Counted from the first letter of the stretch, positions 1-9,201 are shown. The stretch: DNA of 64,000 nucleotides from Oceanobacter sp045430275 (GCA_045430275.1 JAILXU010000003.1:124001-188000), one strand, 5' to 3'. The notes: a model not told the origin generated them from the letters alone. Made by a program: numbers and translations.

Positions 1-539
1 GCAAAGACAGTCAGAGACATACCCATTGTGATGTTGACGTCTGTAGATGGCACTACTTTCATGTAGTGTGCCCCAAACGCGCTAAACAGAGATGGCAACA
101 CGTCAACCGGGATCAAATCCATGAAGTTCATCATGAAGACCCAGGTAAAAATTGTCAGAGATAACGGTGCAACCAATGGGTTTTTACCGTGAAAAGACTC
201 TTTAACCGTGGAATCAATAAAGCCCACGATCATTTCAACAAAATTCTGAAAGCCTGTCGGAATGCCGGTTGTGGCATTTTTGGCAGCTTTCCAGAACAGA
301 TACATAATCAGACCACCCAGACCGATCGACCAGCCCAATGAATCAACGTGCACAGCAGAGAAGCCCATTGCAGCAGCTTCTTCTTTGTTGTGAGCCATTG
401 TCCAGGCACTGTCTTCCAGGGTGTGAGTTTCTGCCTGCCCTTCTTCATTTACATGATGACGGACATAACCTTCCGGCAATTTGCCGAAAGTCAGATTGGT
501 CAGGTGGTGCGAGATATACTCTTGGGAGTTTCCAGCCAT
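1..539 (-). CDS. atpB: F0F1 ATP synthase subunit a, C-terminus outside window
   Basis: Membrane subunit a of the F0 proton channel, which forms the two half-channels next to the c-ring. The visible 179 residues start MAGNSQEYISHHLTNL and contain hydrophobic segments around WSIGLGGLIMYLFWKAA and LSLTIFTWVFMMNFMDLIP, with a family-typical stretch ending at MKVVPSTDVNITMGMSL. The helix carrying the essential arginine lies beyond the window edge, so the gene is cut by the window and not visibly broken. The ATG at 539 is the only sensible start. It lies 21 bases downstream of the atpI stop on the same strand, the usual atpI-atpB operon order. Confidence 0.95.
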   Translation of the reverse strand, partial: MAGNSQEYISHHLTNLTFGKLPEGYVRHHVNEEGQAETHTLEDSAWTMAHNKEEAAAMGFSAVHVDSLGWSIGLGGLIMYLFWKAAKNATTGIPTGFQNFVEMIVGFIDSTVKESFHGKNPLVAPLSLTIFTWVFMMNFMDLIPVDVLPSLFSAFGAHYMKVVPSTDVNITMGMSLTVF

Positions 540-560
540 CGTTCACTCTCAGTCCATAGT

Positions 561-1019
561 TTATAAATTAGCGACTTTTGCAGAGGCTACATGCCCCAGC
601 TGCACTGTTACAAAACCTGCAAACAGCGCCAGTACATTCAGTGGCTCGACACGCTGGAAGATGGCAATAAAACACAGCGCTGTCAGCAAAAACTTCCAGG
701 TTTCACCCTGGTAAAACGCTTGCACAACCCGATCGGTTGATCGTGCACCACTATAACGGAATGCCTTCCAAATAAAATAGGCGTTGGGCAGGGCACATGT
801 TAACCCTCCGAGAACGGCCGATTTGGCGGCTACATCGCTATGTAGCAGGCCAGCGATACCTGCAATCAATGACAACCCCAGCTGAAGTAACACAACTTTG
901 TATACCGGGGGGCGCGGGACAGTTGACAACCTGAACCTCTGTAAAAACACGGATTGCGGGATAACCCAGCTCAAAAGCGTCGTGATTATATGAAGTCGGT
1001 CAGAGGGCTTCAACCACAT
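561..1019 (-). CDS. atpI: ATP synthase protein I
   Basis: Small integral membrane protein encoded at the head of the atp operon, thought to help assemble the c-ring. The 152-residue product has four hydrophobic segments (about residues 41-60, 66-85, 108-125, 127-145) and the family motif ALPNAYFIWKAFRYSGA. It is about 20 residues longer at the N-terminus than many relatives, so the real start may be internal. The ATG at 1019 has an AGG about five bases upstream and is kept. Position directly upstream of atpB supports the call more than sequence, since AtpI is poorly conserved. Confidence 0.88.
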   Translation of the reverse strand: MWLKPSDRLHIITTLLSWVIPQSVFLQRFRLSTVPRPPVYKVVLLQLGLSLIAGIAGLLHSDVAAKSAVLGGLTCALPNAYFIWKAFRYSGARSTDRVVQAFYQGETWKFLLTALCFIAIFQRVEPLNVLALFAGFVTVQLGHVASAKVANL

Positions 1020-1144
1020 TCATGCCTGAAAGGGTGAATAATTGGTCGTAGTGCTTTAGGAGTTGATCTGTATTGGAAAACACAATATGAGGCTTGACTT
1101 CGTAGCCAATCAACCGAAGCCAAGTTAGGGAAAGTACTTATTAA

Positions 1145-2062
1145 CTATTTGATGTGAGCCAGTATTCCATCCAACTCATCCAGACTGCTGTAATCAATGA
1201 CTACCTTGCCCTTGCCTCTGGCACCATGACGAATGACAACTTTGGCTCCCAAACGATCACCCAACAAGCGTTCAAGCCGCATAACATCGGGGCTTGGGGG
1301 AGTTACTGGTGTTTTTTCCACGTCATCGACAGGCTGGCTGAGCTGGCGAATAAGCTTTTCTGTCTCACGTACATTAAGACTGTCAGCAACCACCTGAGCA
1401 GCAGCATCTGACTGAGCCTGCCCTGTTAAGCCTAACAAAGCACGTGCGTGACCCATTTCCAAATCACCATTTTCCAGCAGGCGTTTGACGTCGGTATTTA
1501 GCTGCATCAGACGCAGCAGGTTAGCAACAGTTGTCCTGTTTTTACCTACTGAATTCGCGACCTGCTGCTGCGTCAGGCCAAATTCCTGCTGCAAACGATG
1601 CAGGGCAATCGCTTCTTCCATGGGATTCAGGTTTTCACGCTGAATATTCTCGATCAATGCCATCGCAATGGCAGATTCATCCGCCACATCCCGAACCAAC
1701 ACAGGGATGCGCTTCAAACCTGCCAGCTCACACGCTCGCCAACGACGCTCACCGGCAATGATCTCATAATGATCTGGCATTCCTGGCAAGGGACGTACAA
1801 CAATCGGCTGCATCAGTCCTTGTTGTCGAATGGAATCAGCCAGTTCTTCCAACGCACTTTCCTGAACGTCCCGACGTGGCTGATACTGACCCGGCTGGAG
1901 CTGCTGAAGTTCCAACTCAACCAGGGTGCCATCTTCAGGAGGAGATATCGCTGTGCTTTCCTCCTGAACAGGAGCTTCTTGCAAAGATTCCGACGTCGTA
2001 GTCTGAGAAGCTGATAACAAAGCATCGAGACCACGGCCAAGCCCGCGTTTCTTTTTAGTCAT
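1145..2062 (-). CDS. parB: Chromosome-partitioning protein ParB
   Basis: CTP-dependent DNA clamp that loads at parS and spreads to form the origin segregation complex. The 305 residues begin with the typical MTKKKRGLGRGLDALL region, which contacts ParA. A ParB/Srx nucleotide-binding domain carries GERRWRA (104-110) and ENIQRENLNP (138-147), followed by a helix-turn-helix at about 162-182 that reads parS. The C-terminal dimerisation domain begins near residue 255. It follows parA on the same strand with a 19-base gap, so the two are cotranscribed. Its likely targets, five parS-type sequences, are at 15.9-20.1 kb. Confidence 0.97.
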   Translation of the reverse strand: MTKKKRGLGRGLDALLSASQTTTSESLQEAPVQEESTAISPPEDGTLVELELQQLQPGQYQPRRDVQESALEELADSIRQQGLMQPIVVRPLPGMPDHYEIIAGERRWRACELAGLKRIPVLVRDVADESAIAMALIENIQRENLNPMEEAIALHRLQQEFGLTQQQVANSVGKNRTTVANLLRLMQLNTDVKRLLENGDLEMGHARALLGLTGQAQSDAAAQVVADSLNVRETEKLIRQLSQPVDDVEKTPVTPPSPDVMRLERLLGDRLGAKVVIRHGARGKGKVVIDYSSLDELDGILAHIK

Positions 2063-2081
2063 TATGTCACTCGAATACAGA

Positions 2082-2846
2082 TTACTGATTCGCCAGGCGG
2101 CGATTGACTTCCCCAGCCAGTGCCAGGTAATTCAAGGCACCACGAGAGGCTTTGTCATAATACAAGACCGGCAAACCATGGCTTGGAGCTTCGGCCAGAC
2201 GCACATTACGAGGGATCACTGTTTCATATACCTGATCACCAAAATGTTCCAGCAGCTGATTGGATACTTCTACCGTCAGGCCATTTCGCGCATCGTACAT
2301 AGTACGCACAATTCCTTCGATCCCCAGATCAGGGTTATAGGCATCCCGGATCGACTCAATGGTCTCCAGCAAGGCACTCAGTCCTTCAAGGGCATAGTAT
2401 TCACACTGCACAGGAATAATAACGCCGCTGGACGCAACCAGTGCATTAACCGTCAACATATTCAAAGAAGGCGGGCAGTCAATCAGGATAATATCGTACT
2501 GGTCCTGCACCTGTGCCAACGCACGAGACAGGCGTAATTCCCGACCAATCACACTGATCAGCTCCACTTCAGCAGCAGTCAGATCGCCATTAGCCGGTAT
2601 CAGATGAAAACCTGCTGCTTCTGAATAGACTGTGGCTTCCTGTGCATCACAACGCCGCGTCAATACATCGTATAACGATCGCTGCAGCGAATACTTGTCA
2701 ACACCACTTCCCATCGTGGCATTACCTTGCGGGTCCAGATCAAGCAACAGCACCTTGCGCTGCATTGCCGCCAGTGAAGCCGCCAGATTCACCGCAGTTG
2801 TCGTTTTGCCTACACCACCTTTTTGATTGGTGATTGCCAGAATCAT
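2082..2846 (-). CDS. parA: Chromosome-partitioning ATPase ParA (Soj)
   Basis: Deviant Walker ATPase that binds nucleoid DNA as an ATP dimer and pulls ParB-parS complexes. With the ATG at 2846 the product is 254 residues. The Walker A box KGGVGKTT is at 9-16, and a Walker B-type segment IILIDCPPSLNMLTVNAL follows near residue 115. A GTG two codons upstream (2852) could also start the frame; neither has a clear Shine-Dalgarno sequence. It sits between rsmG and parB, the standard rsmG-parA-parB order near gammaproteobacterial origins. Confidence 0.97.
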   Translation of the reverse strand: MILAITNQKGGVGKTTTAVNLAASLAAMQRKVLLLDLDPQGNATMGSGVDKYSLQRSLYDVLTRRCDAQEATVYSEAAGFHLIPANGDLTAAEVELISVIGRELRLSRALAQVQDQYDIILIDCPPSLNMLTVNALVASSGVIIPVQCEYYALEGLSALLETIESIRDAYNPDLGIEGIVRTMYDARNGLTVEVSNQLLEHFGDQVYETVIPRNVRLAEAPSHGLPVLYYDKASRGALNYLALAGEVNRRLANQ

Positions 2847-2915
2847 AGTCACAACCCGATCCGAATATATAAGGTAATTGATTTGCGGATGTCTGACAGA
2901 CGTGAGCGCCCACTA

Positions 2916-3578
2916 TTATAGAGTGGGTACTATAGAAAGAAGATGCCGCTCTCCTTCGACGCCTGGTATTTGAACCGACTCAGCCTGAAGCAGACGATAG
3001 TCGGTTGAAATTGCATCCAATTCAGCTTCTGGATACTGACCTTTCATGGCCAGAAAGCAACCATCACTGGCCAATAAATGTCGACACCAGCGAGTCATAT
3101 CATGCAAGGATGCAAAAGCCCGACTCACGATCATATCGAAAAGCTCTGGTGGCTGATACGCTTCCACCCGATCATTCACAATGGTGACGTTATCCAGTTT
3201 CAATGCGGTACGAACCTGGAACAGAAAACGGGTTTTCTTGCCGTTGCTATCCAGTAGGGTAATTGGCAGATCAGGGTTCATAATCGCGAGAATCACCCCT
3301 GGTAATCCAGGCCCGGTGCCAACATCAATCAGGCGCGAGACTCCCTGAACTTGGGAATGTACAACCAGGCTGTCCAGCACATGAAGAGGCAACATATCGT
3401 CAATCTGACGAATGGATGTCAGGTTGTAAGCCCGGTTCCATTTATCCAGCAGGCGCAGATAATTCATCAGGTTTTCGGATTGTGTATGCGTCAGGTCGAT
3501 TCCAAGCTGAGCGGCACCTTTAAACAAGGCCTTCTCCAGCTCATCAAAATCAGCGTTCGGTGAACTATTCCGCGGCAT
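2916..3578 (-). CDS. rsmG: 16S rRNA (guanine527-N7)-methyltransferase
   Basis: SAM-dependent enzyme that methylates G527 of 16S rRNA; loss gives low-level streptomycin resistance in other bacteria. The chosen start at 3578 (MPRNSSPNADFDELEKAL) gives 220 residues, the usual family length, and a GGAGG lies upstream. The frame stays open to 3674, but that extension is hydrophobic and unlike the family. SAM motif I DVGTGPGLPG is at 85-94 and is preceded by the conserved stretch HVLDSL. It lies 134 bases downstream of mnmG, the classic gidA-gidB pair. Confidence 0.96.
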   Translation of the reverse strand: MPRNSSPNADFDELEKALFKGAAQLGIDLTHTQSENLMNYLRLLDKWNRAYNLTSIRQIDDMLPLHVLDSLVVHSQVQGVSRLIDVGTGPGLPGVILAIMNPDLPITLLDSNGKKTRFLFQVRTALKLDNVTIVNDRVEAYQPPELFDMIVSRAFASLHDMTRWCRHLLASDGCFLAMKGQYPEAELDAISTDYRLLQAESVQIPGVEGERHLLSIVPTL

Positions 3579-3712
3579 GCTGACTTCATCCTCCAGGGGC
3601 AGAAAGGGGCGGATGGTAACACATCCCTTATAAAGTAGGCTGACCCCGAATAGCGTGAGAAAAGAACACTCCACACTTCACTTCAGGGCTTCATTCAACA
3701 AAAACAAATGTC

Positions 3713-5611
3713 TTAATTCACTTGACTGATCAACCGATTTTTTTTCAGATGCACCAGAATCTGACTGATAGCTGCCGGTGTGACTCCTGAAATACGAGAG
3801 GCCACGCCCAATGTAGCGGGCCGAATCGATTCCAGTTTTTGTTTCACTTCATTTGAAAGCCCACCAATCACGCTGTAATCCAGAGATTCAGGCAACGCCG
3901 TATTTTCGTAACGTCGTAATTGTTCAATTTCATCCTGTTGGCGGCTGATATAACCGTCGTATTTGGCCTGAATTTCTACCTGTTCCGCTACAGCGGGCGA
4001 CATAACAACGTCACCTTTCAATGGCGCGACCTGTGAATAACTCAGGCCTGGGCGCTTCAACAGGTCATGCAAAGAATATTCTCGCGTAATTGCTGCTTCC
4101 CCCAGGGTTTCCAGGGCCACTGCCTCTTCAGAAGCGGGTTGAATCCAGGTTGTTTTAAGACGCTGTTTTTCCTGCTCTATGGCTTCTTTTTTTGCACTGA
4201 AGGCTGCCCAACGCAGATCGTCAACCAACCCCATTTCACGCCCAATCTCAGTCAAACGCAGATCAGCATTGTCTTCCCGCAGAATCAGTCGGTATTCCGC
4301 CCGACTGGTGAACATTCGGTACGGCTCCTTGGTTCCCATGGTAATCAAATCATCAATCAGGACACCGATGTAACTCTGATCCCGGCGGGGTGCCCATGGC
4401 TCCAGCCCCTTCACCTGACGTGCGGCGTTCAATCCAGCTACCAGCCCTTGTGCTCCGGCTTCTTCATATCCGGTCGTGCCATTAATCTGGCCAGCAAAAT
4501 ACAGATTATGGACAAAGCGGGTTTCCAGGCTGTGTTTCAACTGCTGAGGATTAAAGAAGTCGTATTCGATGGCATAACCCGGACGCGTAATATGCGCGTG
4601 TTCAAATCCGGGAATGCTGTGAATCAGATCCAGCTGCACATCAAACGGAAGGCTTGTCGAGATACCGTTCGGGTACAACTCATTGGTCGTCAGCCCTTCG
4701 GGTTCGACAAAAATCTGATGGCCAGTACGATCGGCAAAACGCATGACTTTATCTTCAATGGAGGGACAGTAACGTGGCCCTGTACCTTCAATAACGCCAG
4801 CGTACATCGGAGAACGATCCAGATTATTGCGGATAATGTCGTGCGTACGTTCATTGGTGTGAGTAATGTAGCAGCACACTTGTTCAGGATGCTGATCCAC
4901 AGAACCCATAAATGACATCACAGGCAGCGGAGTATCGCCCGGCTGTTTCTGCATCACAGAGAAATCAACACTGCGTCGATCAATACGAGCAGGCGTACCT
5001 GTTTTTAAGCGCCCAACAGTAAAGGGCATTTCGCGTAATCGGTGTGCCAGAGCAACGGATGGTGGATCACCCGCACGACCACCCTGGTGATTTTCCATAC
5101 CAATATGCAACACACCACCCAGAAACGTGCCAGCAGTCAGTACCACAGCCCCAGCATGGATGCGCATGCCGGTATTCGTTACCACCCCCATCACAGTACT
5201 TCCCACACCATCACCATCGACAATCAGGTCATCGCAGGACGCCTGAAAAATATCGAGATTCGTCTGATGTTCAACAATGTGACGAATAGCAGCACGGTAC
5301 AACTGACGATCAGCCTGAGCCCGAGTAGCCCGAACGGCAGGCCCCTTACGACTGTTCAGAATGCGAAACTGTATACCAGCCAGATCCGTTGCCGTTGCCA
5401 TCGCACCACCAAGGGCGTCGATCTCTTTGACCAGATGACTTTTACCAATCCCACCAATCGCCGGATTGCACGACATCACGCCCACGGTATCCGTATTGTG
5501 GGTCAGCAAGAGTGTGCGTGCTCCCGTACGAGCAGAAGCCAAAGCAGCCTCAGTTCCGGCATGACCACCACCGACCACAATCACATCATAACGAACAGGA
5601 TAATCCACCAT
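3713..5611 (-). CDS. mnmG: tRNA uridine-5-carboxymethylaminomethyl modification enzyme MnmG (GidA)
   Basis: FAD-dependent partner of MnmE that installs the (carboxymethyl)aminomethyl group on wobble U34 of tRNAs. The start at 5611 (MVDYPVRYDVIVVGGG) gives 632 residues, close to E. coli's 629. The 25 extra upstream residues open in frame have no family counterpart. The dinucleotide-binding GGGHAG motif is at 14-19, and signatures such as CNPAIGGIGKSHLVKEIDALGG and the C-terminal helical MnmE-binding domain follow. Its partner mnmE lies 2.2 kb upstream, separated by two accessory genes. Confidence 0.97.
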   Translation of the reverse strand: MVDYPVRYDVIVVGGGHAGTEAALASARTGARTLLLTHNTDTVGVMSCNPAIGGIGKSHLVKEIDALGGAMATATDLAGIQFRILNSRKGPAVRATRAQADRQLYRAAIRHIVEHQTNLDIFQASCDDLIVDGDGVGSTVMGVVTNTGMRIHAGAVVLTAGTFLGGVLHIGMENHQGGRAGDPPSVALAHRLREMPFTVGRLKTGTPARIDRRSVDFSVMQKQPGDTPLPVMSFMGSVDQHPEQVCCYITHTNERTHDIIRNNLDRSPMYAGVIEGTGPRYCPSIEDKVMRFADRTGHQIFVEPEGLTTNELYPNGISTSLPFDVQLDLIHSIPGFEHAHITRPGYAIEYDFFNPQQLKHSLETRFVHNLYFAGQINGTTGYEEAGAQGLVAGLNAARQVKGLEPWAPRRDQSYIGVLIDDLITMGTKEPYRMFTSRAEYRLILREDNADLRLTEIGREMGLVDDLRWAAFSAKKEAIEQEKQRLKTTWIQPASEEAVALETLGEAAITREYSLHDLLKRPGLSYSQVAPLKGDVVMSPAVAEQVEIQAKYDGYISRQQDEIEQLRRYENTALPESLDYSVIGGLSNEVKQKLESIRPATLGVASRISGVTPAAISQILVHLKKNRLISQVN

Positions 5612-6152
5612 CACACCTCGGAAATACGCCACCATCACGGGAAAAACTGACCCAAAAAGGTCGCCGATTCTAACACCAACTCCCACTCTGACCTACACAT
5701 TGTACAGAAATCAAACAACCAAAGTTATCCACAGGTTAAATCTTAAAAAGTAGCTTGTTAGTAAAACAATCCACAGGAAGGGATAAGTCACTCAAGATGA
5801 GAATTATCAAGACACCTGGCCGTGCACAACTTTATCAACGATAGTGGATAAGATTACAAGGTTATTTATTCAAGAGAAAATTATTCACAAAATATACCGG
5901 GTTAATCACAGCTATTTTTTAAGAAATCCACTGACTTTCACACAGGTCAGGATGTAAGTAGCCGCAGTGTTCAAGGGCCTCACAGCTGACTATGATGTGA
6001 AGTATCCACAAGGAAATTGGCCAACAAGAACTGGAGATGAGGATCAAGGAACAGGGGAAAACAACAGCCGTTACTGTTGATAATTAGATAGAAAAAATGG
6101 GGATAAGTACTTTCAGAGAGCGGACTGACAAGAAAGTCAGTCCAGGGAAGAA
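5612..6152. other. AT-rich gap with DnaA-box cluster upstream of mnmG
   Basis: No gene is seen in this 541-base gap. It is AT-rich and holds one perfect DnaA box TTATCCACA (5725-5733) and near-matches AGTGGATAA (5843-5851, reverse) and TTATTCACA (5881-5889). Looser matches are near 5767-5775 and 6002-6010, and TGGGGATAA is near 6099. The mnmG promoter must also lie here. The layout resembles the gidA-side origin of E. coli, but gene orientation favours the rpmH-dnaA gap as the working oriC. It may instead titrate DnaA or couple mnmG transcription to replication. Confidence 0.55.
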
Positions 6153-6902
6153 CTACTTGGAAAAGCGCATAATGAGCTGTTCATCATTCAGGGCCAAATA
6201 CATCTCCAGTTGCTGGTTGATATTTAATGCCGTAAATCCGTCTGCGGACTGCCCATCGCTCAAATTAAAACCAGAACAATTCTCTCGCTTGAACATATTC
6301 ACCGCAAACAACGGATACTTACTGTTCAATAAATAAATATTGCCCTCAAAAGAGCACCCATTCGGGCCGGTTCCAATAAAGGTATTGCTACCATCGCGTT
6401 GCGCAACAAACAGCCGGTATGCTCCTGCTTGCCATGTACCAACCAATTGCCACAGAGCCGAACCATTAGCCCAACTGCCATCAGCAACCAGTGTCAGGCT
6501 TCCCCCTTCACTGGCCGATACATAATTACCCACGATGGTACCGGTAGAGGTTGATTGATTGACCAATAAGCCGTCGAAGGACACAGCGTTGGCATTGCCT
6601 CCAGAGACATAATAATTCGCGTTGGTTTCACTGGTTGTGAGCCCATAAACACTGAAAGCTACACTGACTTTCTCACTCGGCTCATCGTAAGACACTGTGC
6701 CCCGATAGCCCGACGTACCATCCGTACCAAACACAGCACCATCATAAAAAAGAAAACGCACTGCTCCGTTCTGATTGAACTGACCATCCCAGAAACCATT
6801 CAAGGCAATGGCTTTATTGAAAGAGGGTTCAACATCAAGATCACTTGAATTTGACAAACAGCCCACCAAAAACAGGGCTAACGCCACCGTGATGAGTTTC
6901 AT
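6153..6902 (-). CDS. Predicted lipoprotein of unknown function
   Basis: A 249-residue secreted protein. The start at 6902 gives a short signal sequence MKLITVALALFLVGC with a lipobox (LVGC, cysteine 15), followed by Ser/Asn/Asp-rich sequence, so it should be lipidated and inner- or outer-membrane anchored. The mature part is rich in Gly, Ser, Asn and aromatic residues and alternates like beta structure (for example FYDGAVFGTDGTSGYRG). I recognise no family. It is divergent from the TetR-type gene at 7213, and the shared 310-base region has several TGACG/CGTCA elements. It interrupts the usual mnmG-mnmE neighbourhood and is probably a lineage-specific insertion. Confidence 0.8.
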   Translation of the reverse strand: MKLITVALALFLVGCLSNSSDLDVEPSFNKAIALNGFWDGQFNQNGAVRFLFYDGAVFGTDGTSGYRGTVSYDEPSEKVSVAFSVYGLTTSETNANYYVSGGNANAVSFDGLLVNQSTSTGTIVGNYVSASEGGSLTLVADGSWANGSALWQLVGTWQAGAYRLFVAQRDGSNTFIGTGPNGCSFEGNIYLLNSKYPLFAVNMFKRENCSGFNLSDGQSADGFTALNINQQLEMYLALNDEQLIMRFSK

Positions 6903-7212
6903 ATGCCTACCTGACGTAATAGTTATTTTATGAGTCAATTTTAACGTATATGACAAGCGTCACTCTCGTATTACGTCATAAAACGTCACTTTTTGACGAT
7001 ATATTGAAGCAGCAAGTATCCCAGTGGCCACGATTAGAACCGATAAGTTTCCAGCCCGGCCAAGTATCCACTCACTGATTTCCATCATTAATTCTTAAAA
7101 TGAATATAAGCCTGTTCTGTTAGTATAAGATCCAATCAGACATTCAGGCTGCTTTTAAAGCGGACTAACACTCGATAGACTAAAGCGACCGGCCGTTTAG
7201 GGAGAAGCCATT
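6903..7212. promoter_or_regulatory. Divergent control region with TGACG/CGTCA inverted repeats
   Basis: This 310-base region separates the divergent lipoprotein and TetR-type genes. It contains TGACGTAAT (6912-6920) facing ATTACGTCA (6970-6978), TGAC-N4-GTCA (6951-6962), and CGTCA-N5-TGACG (6984-6998). These are candidate operators, possibly for the neighbouring regulator. The stretch from 7000 to 7200 shows no further structure apart from a GGGAGAAG Shine-Dalgarno just before 7213. Confidence 0.45.
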
Positions 7213-7761
7213 ATGAGCGAGACACGAAACCAACTGAAAAGCATCGCTGTTGAACGCATACAAAAAGAAAACCTTGCTGCTTCAAGTTTTCGGGAGATGG
7301 GCAAGGCTGCCGGAATCAAATCCAGTTCCGTGCATTACCACTTCAAGAGCCGGGATGCCCTGCTGCTGGAACTGGCTCAAGATTTCAAACGTGATTTTTT
7401 TGACGCATTGCAACGAAAAACCGGCGAAATATCCAGCCCCAAGCAGCGCCTTCAACACCTATTCATGCTGTATGCAGACTTTTATCAGAGCCATGAACTG
7501 ACACTGGCACTGGCTTATCAAGCCAATGCGCACGAACTGACAGACGAGTGTCGTGAAGTGATTCAGGCATTCCACAACGAACTGAATACCTGGGTGCTTG
7601 ATAGCCTGCAACCTGCCCGTTTCCTGCCCATTTCCAAAGAGTCTCTGGCACTGGTCGTCAGTAGCAGCCTGCAGGGAGCATTGATGATGGATCGGGGTCA
7701 AGGAGCAGCAGAACATCTGGATGCTGTTCAGGAGTGGCTGGCAAGCTTGAGTAGTCTGTAA
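7213..7761 (+). CDS. TetR/AcrR family transcriptional regulator
   Basis: A 182-residue DNA-binding repressor-like protein. The N-terminal helix-turn-helix is typical: a region around FREMGKAAGIKSSSVHYHF, where YHFKSRDALLLEL is the family signature at about residues 44-57. The remaining helical domain would bind an unknown ligand and dimerise. The start is supported by GGGAGAAG five bases or so upstream. It is divergent from a lipoprotein gene and is a candidate binder of the inverted repeats between them. A perfect 12-base stem overlaps its stop codon. The effector and regulon cannot be inferred. Confidence 0.85.
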   Translation: MSETRNQLKSIAVERIQKENLAASSFREMGKAAGIKSSSVHYHFKSRDALLLELAQDFKRDFFDALQRKTGEISSPKQRLQHLFMLYADFYQSHELTLALAYQANAHELTDECREVIQAFHNELNTWVLDSLQPARFLPISKESLALVVSSSLQGALMMDRGQGAAEHLDAVQEWLASLSSL

Positions 7762-7774
7762 ATACTCAAGCTTG
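7742..7774. terminator. Hairpin across the tetR stop codon
   Basis: A perfect inverted repeat: CAAGCTTGAGTA (7742-7753), a nine-base loop, then TACTCAAGCTTG (7763-7774). It lies between the convergent tetR-type gene and mnmE and includes the tetR stop. There is no U-run on either side, so it may be a mRNA 3' stabiliser or a weak bidirectional terminator. Confidence 0.45.
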
Positions 7775-7806
7775 ATTCACCGGACTGGCAACAATCTGGT
7801 GCTTAT

Positions 7807-9201
7807 TTACTTGCCAATACAAAAATTGCCAAAAATTTCACCCAGTAAGTCATCCGCACTGAAGTCTCCGGTGATCTCTCCCAGAGCCTTCTGAGCCGCT
7901 CTCAGATCTTCGGCAAGCAACTCTCCTGCAGCCACCAGGCGAAGCTGCTGATGGCCATGTTGCAAGGTCTCAGAAGCCCGCTCCAGTGCATCAATATGAC
8001 GACGGCGAGCGATAAAGCCGCCCTCTCCGGCTGAATCAAACCCCATCACATCTTTCAGGTGTGATCTCAGCTCATCAATCCCCGTTTGCTGTCGGGCCGA
8101 AATACCAATGCTCGGGAATGCACCTTGAATAGCCAGGCCAACCTGATCACCACTCAAATCCACTTTATTGCGCACAACCGTAATCATCCCGGAACGAATC
8201 AGATCATCCGCCGTCGACTTTAATCCACGCGCATCGTAGAGCGCATGAAGCAACTCCTCAGGGGATAACTCATCCTGAGTGCTGTCCACCATCAACAAAA
8301 CCCGATCGGCCTGATGAATTTCTTCCCAGGCTCGTTCAATACCAATGCGCTCAACTTCATCCGGTGCATCCCGCAAACCAGCAGTATCGATAATGTGTAA
8401 AGGCATGCCATCGATATGAATATGTTCTCTCAGAACATCACGAGTCGTGCCCGCAATATCTGTCACAATGGCTCGATCATTACCGGCCAGTGTGTTAAGT
8501 AGTGAGGACTTACCTGCGTTTGGACGCCCGGCAATCACGACATTCATACCTTCTCGAAGTAATGAGCCACGATTGGCGCTTGTCAGTACATCGGCCAAAG
8601 TGTCTCGCACACGCTGCAACTGGCCATCAATCACACCATCTGATAAAAAATCGATTTCTTCTTCAGGAAAATCAATCGCTGCTTCAACATGCACTCGTAA
8701 TTCCGTTAGCTCATTCTGCAAGGCCGCGATGCGCTGGGAAAACTCTCCTTGCAGAGAACGCACAGCACAGCGAGCAGCCTGTTCTGATGCTGAGTCAATC
8801 AGATCTGCAATGGCTTCAGCCTGAGCCAAGTCCAGCTTGTCGTTCAAAAACGCGCGTTCTGAAAACTCTCCTGGTCTGGCCAGTCGCCCACCACATGCCA
8901 GCACAGCTTTCAGAAGCAAATCCAGAATAACCGGCCCACCATGCCCTTGCAGTTCCAGTACATCTTCCCCGGTAAAGGAATTTGGCCCAGGAAAGTACAG
9001 TGCAATTCCGGTGTCCAGCAACGCGCCGTCCTGATCGTGAAAATCACCATAACGCGCATAACGTGGGGCAGGACACTGACCGAGAACCTGTTCAGCAATA
9101 CGGGTAGATGCGGGGCCAGAAACACGAACAATACCAACGCCTCCACGGCCGGGAGCGGTAGCAATGGCAGCGATTGTATCGGAGTGAAGTGCCTGAATCA
9201 T
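7807..9201 (-). CDS. mnmE: tRNA modification GTPase MnmE (TrmE)
   Basis: GTPase partner of MnmG in wobble-uridine modification. The 464 residues have the N-terminal folate-binding domain (ATAPGRGGVGIVRVSG at 14-29), a helical domain and an inserted G domain. The G domain has a P-loop GRPNAGKS (225-232), TDIAGTTRD (247-255) and DTAG (272-275). The protein ends with the invariant CIGK (461-464), whose cysteine is required for modification. Length matches the family. It is the last gene of the rpmH-rnpA-yidD-yidC-mnmE string. Confidence 0.98.
   Translation of the reverse strand: MIQALHSDTIAAIATAPGRGGVGIVRVSGPASTRIAEQVLGQCPAPRYARYGDFHDQDGALLDTGIALYFPGPNSFTGEDVLELQGHGGPVILDLLLKAVLACGGRLARPGEFSERAFLNDKLDLAQAEAIADLIDSASEQAARCAVRSLQGEFSQRIAALQNELTELRVHVEAAIDFPEEEIDFLSDGVIDGQLQRVRDTLADVLTSANRGSLLREGMNVVIAGRPNAGKSSLLNTLAGNDRAIVTDIAGTTRDVLREHIHIDGMPLHIIDTAGLRDAPDEVERIGIERAWEEIHQADRVLLMVDSTQDELSPEELLHALYDARGLKSTADDLIRSGMITVVRNKVDLSGDQVGLAIQGAFPSIGISARQQTGIDELRSHLKDVMGFDSAGEGGFIARRRHIDALERASETLQHGHQQLRLVAAGELLAEDLRAAQKALGEITGDFSADDLLGEIFGNFCIGK

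Noticed and set aside
3579..3674. N-terminal extension of rsmG
   Set aside because: In frame but hydrophobic and unlike the family; the start at 3578 has a GGAGG and the right length.
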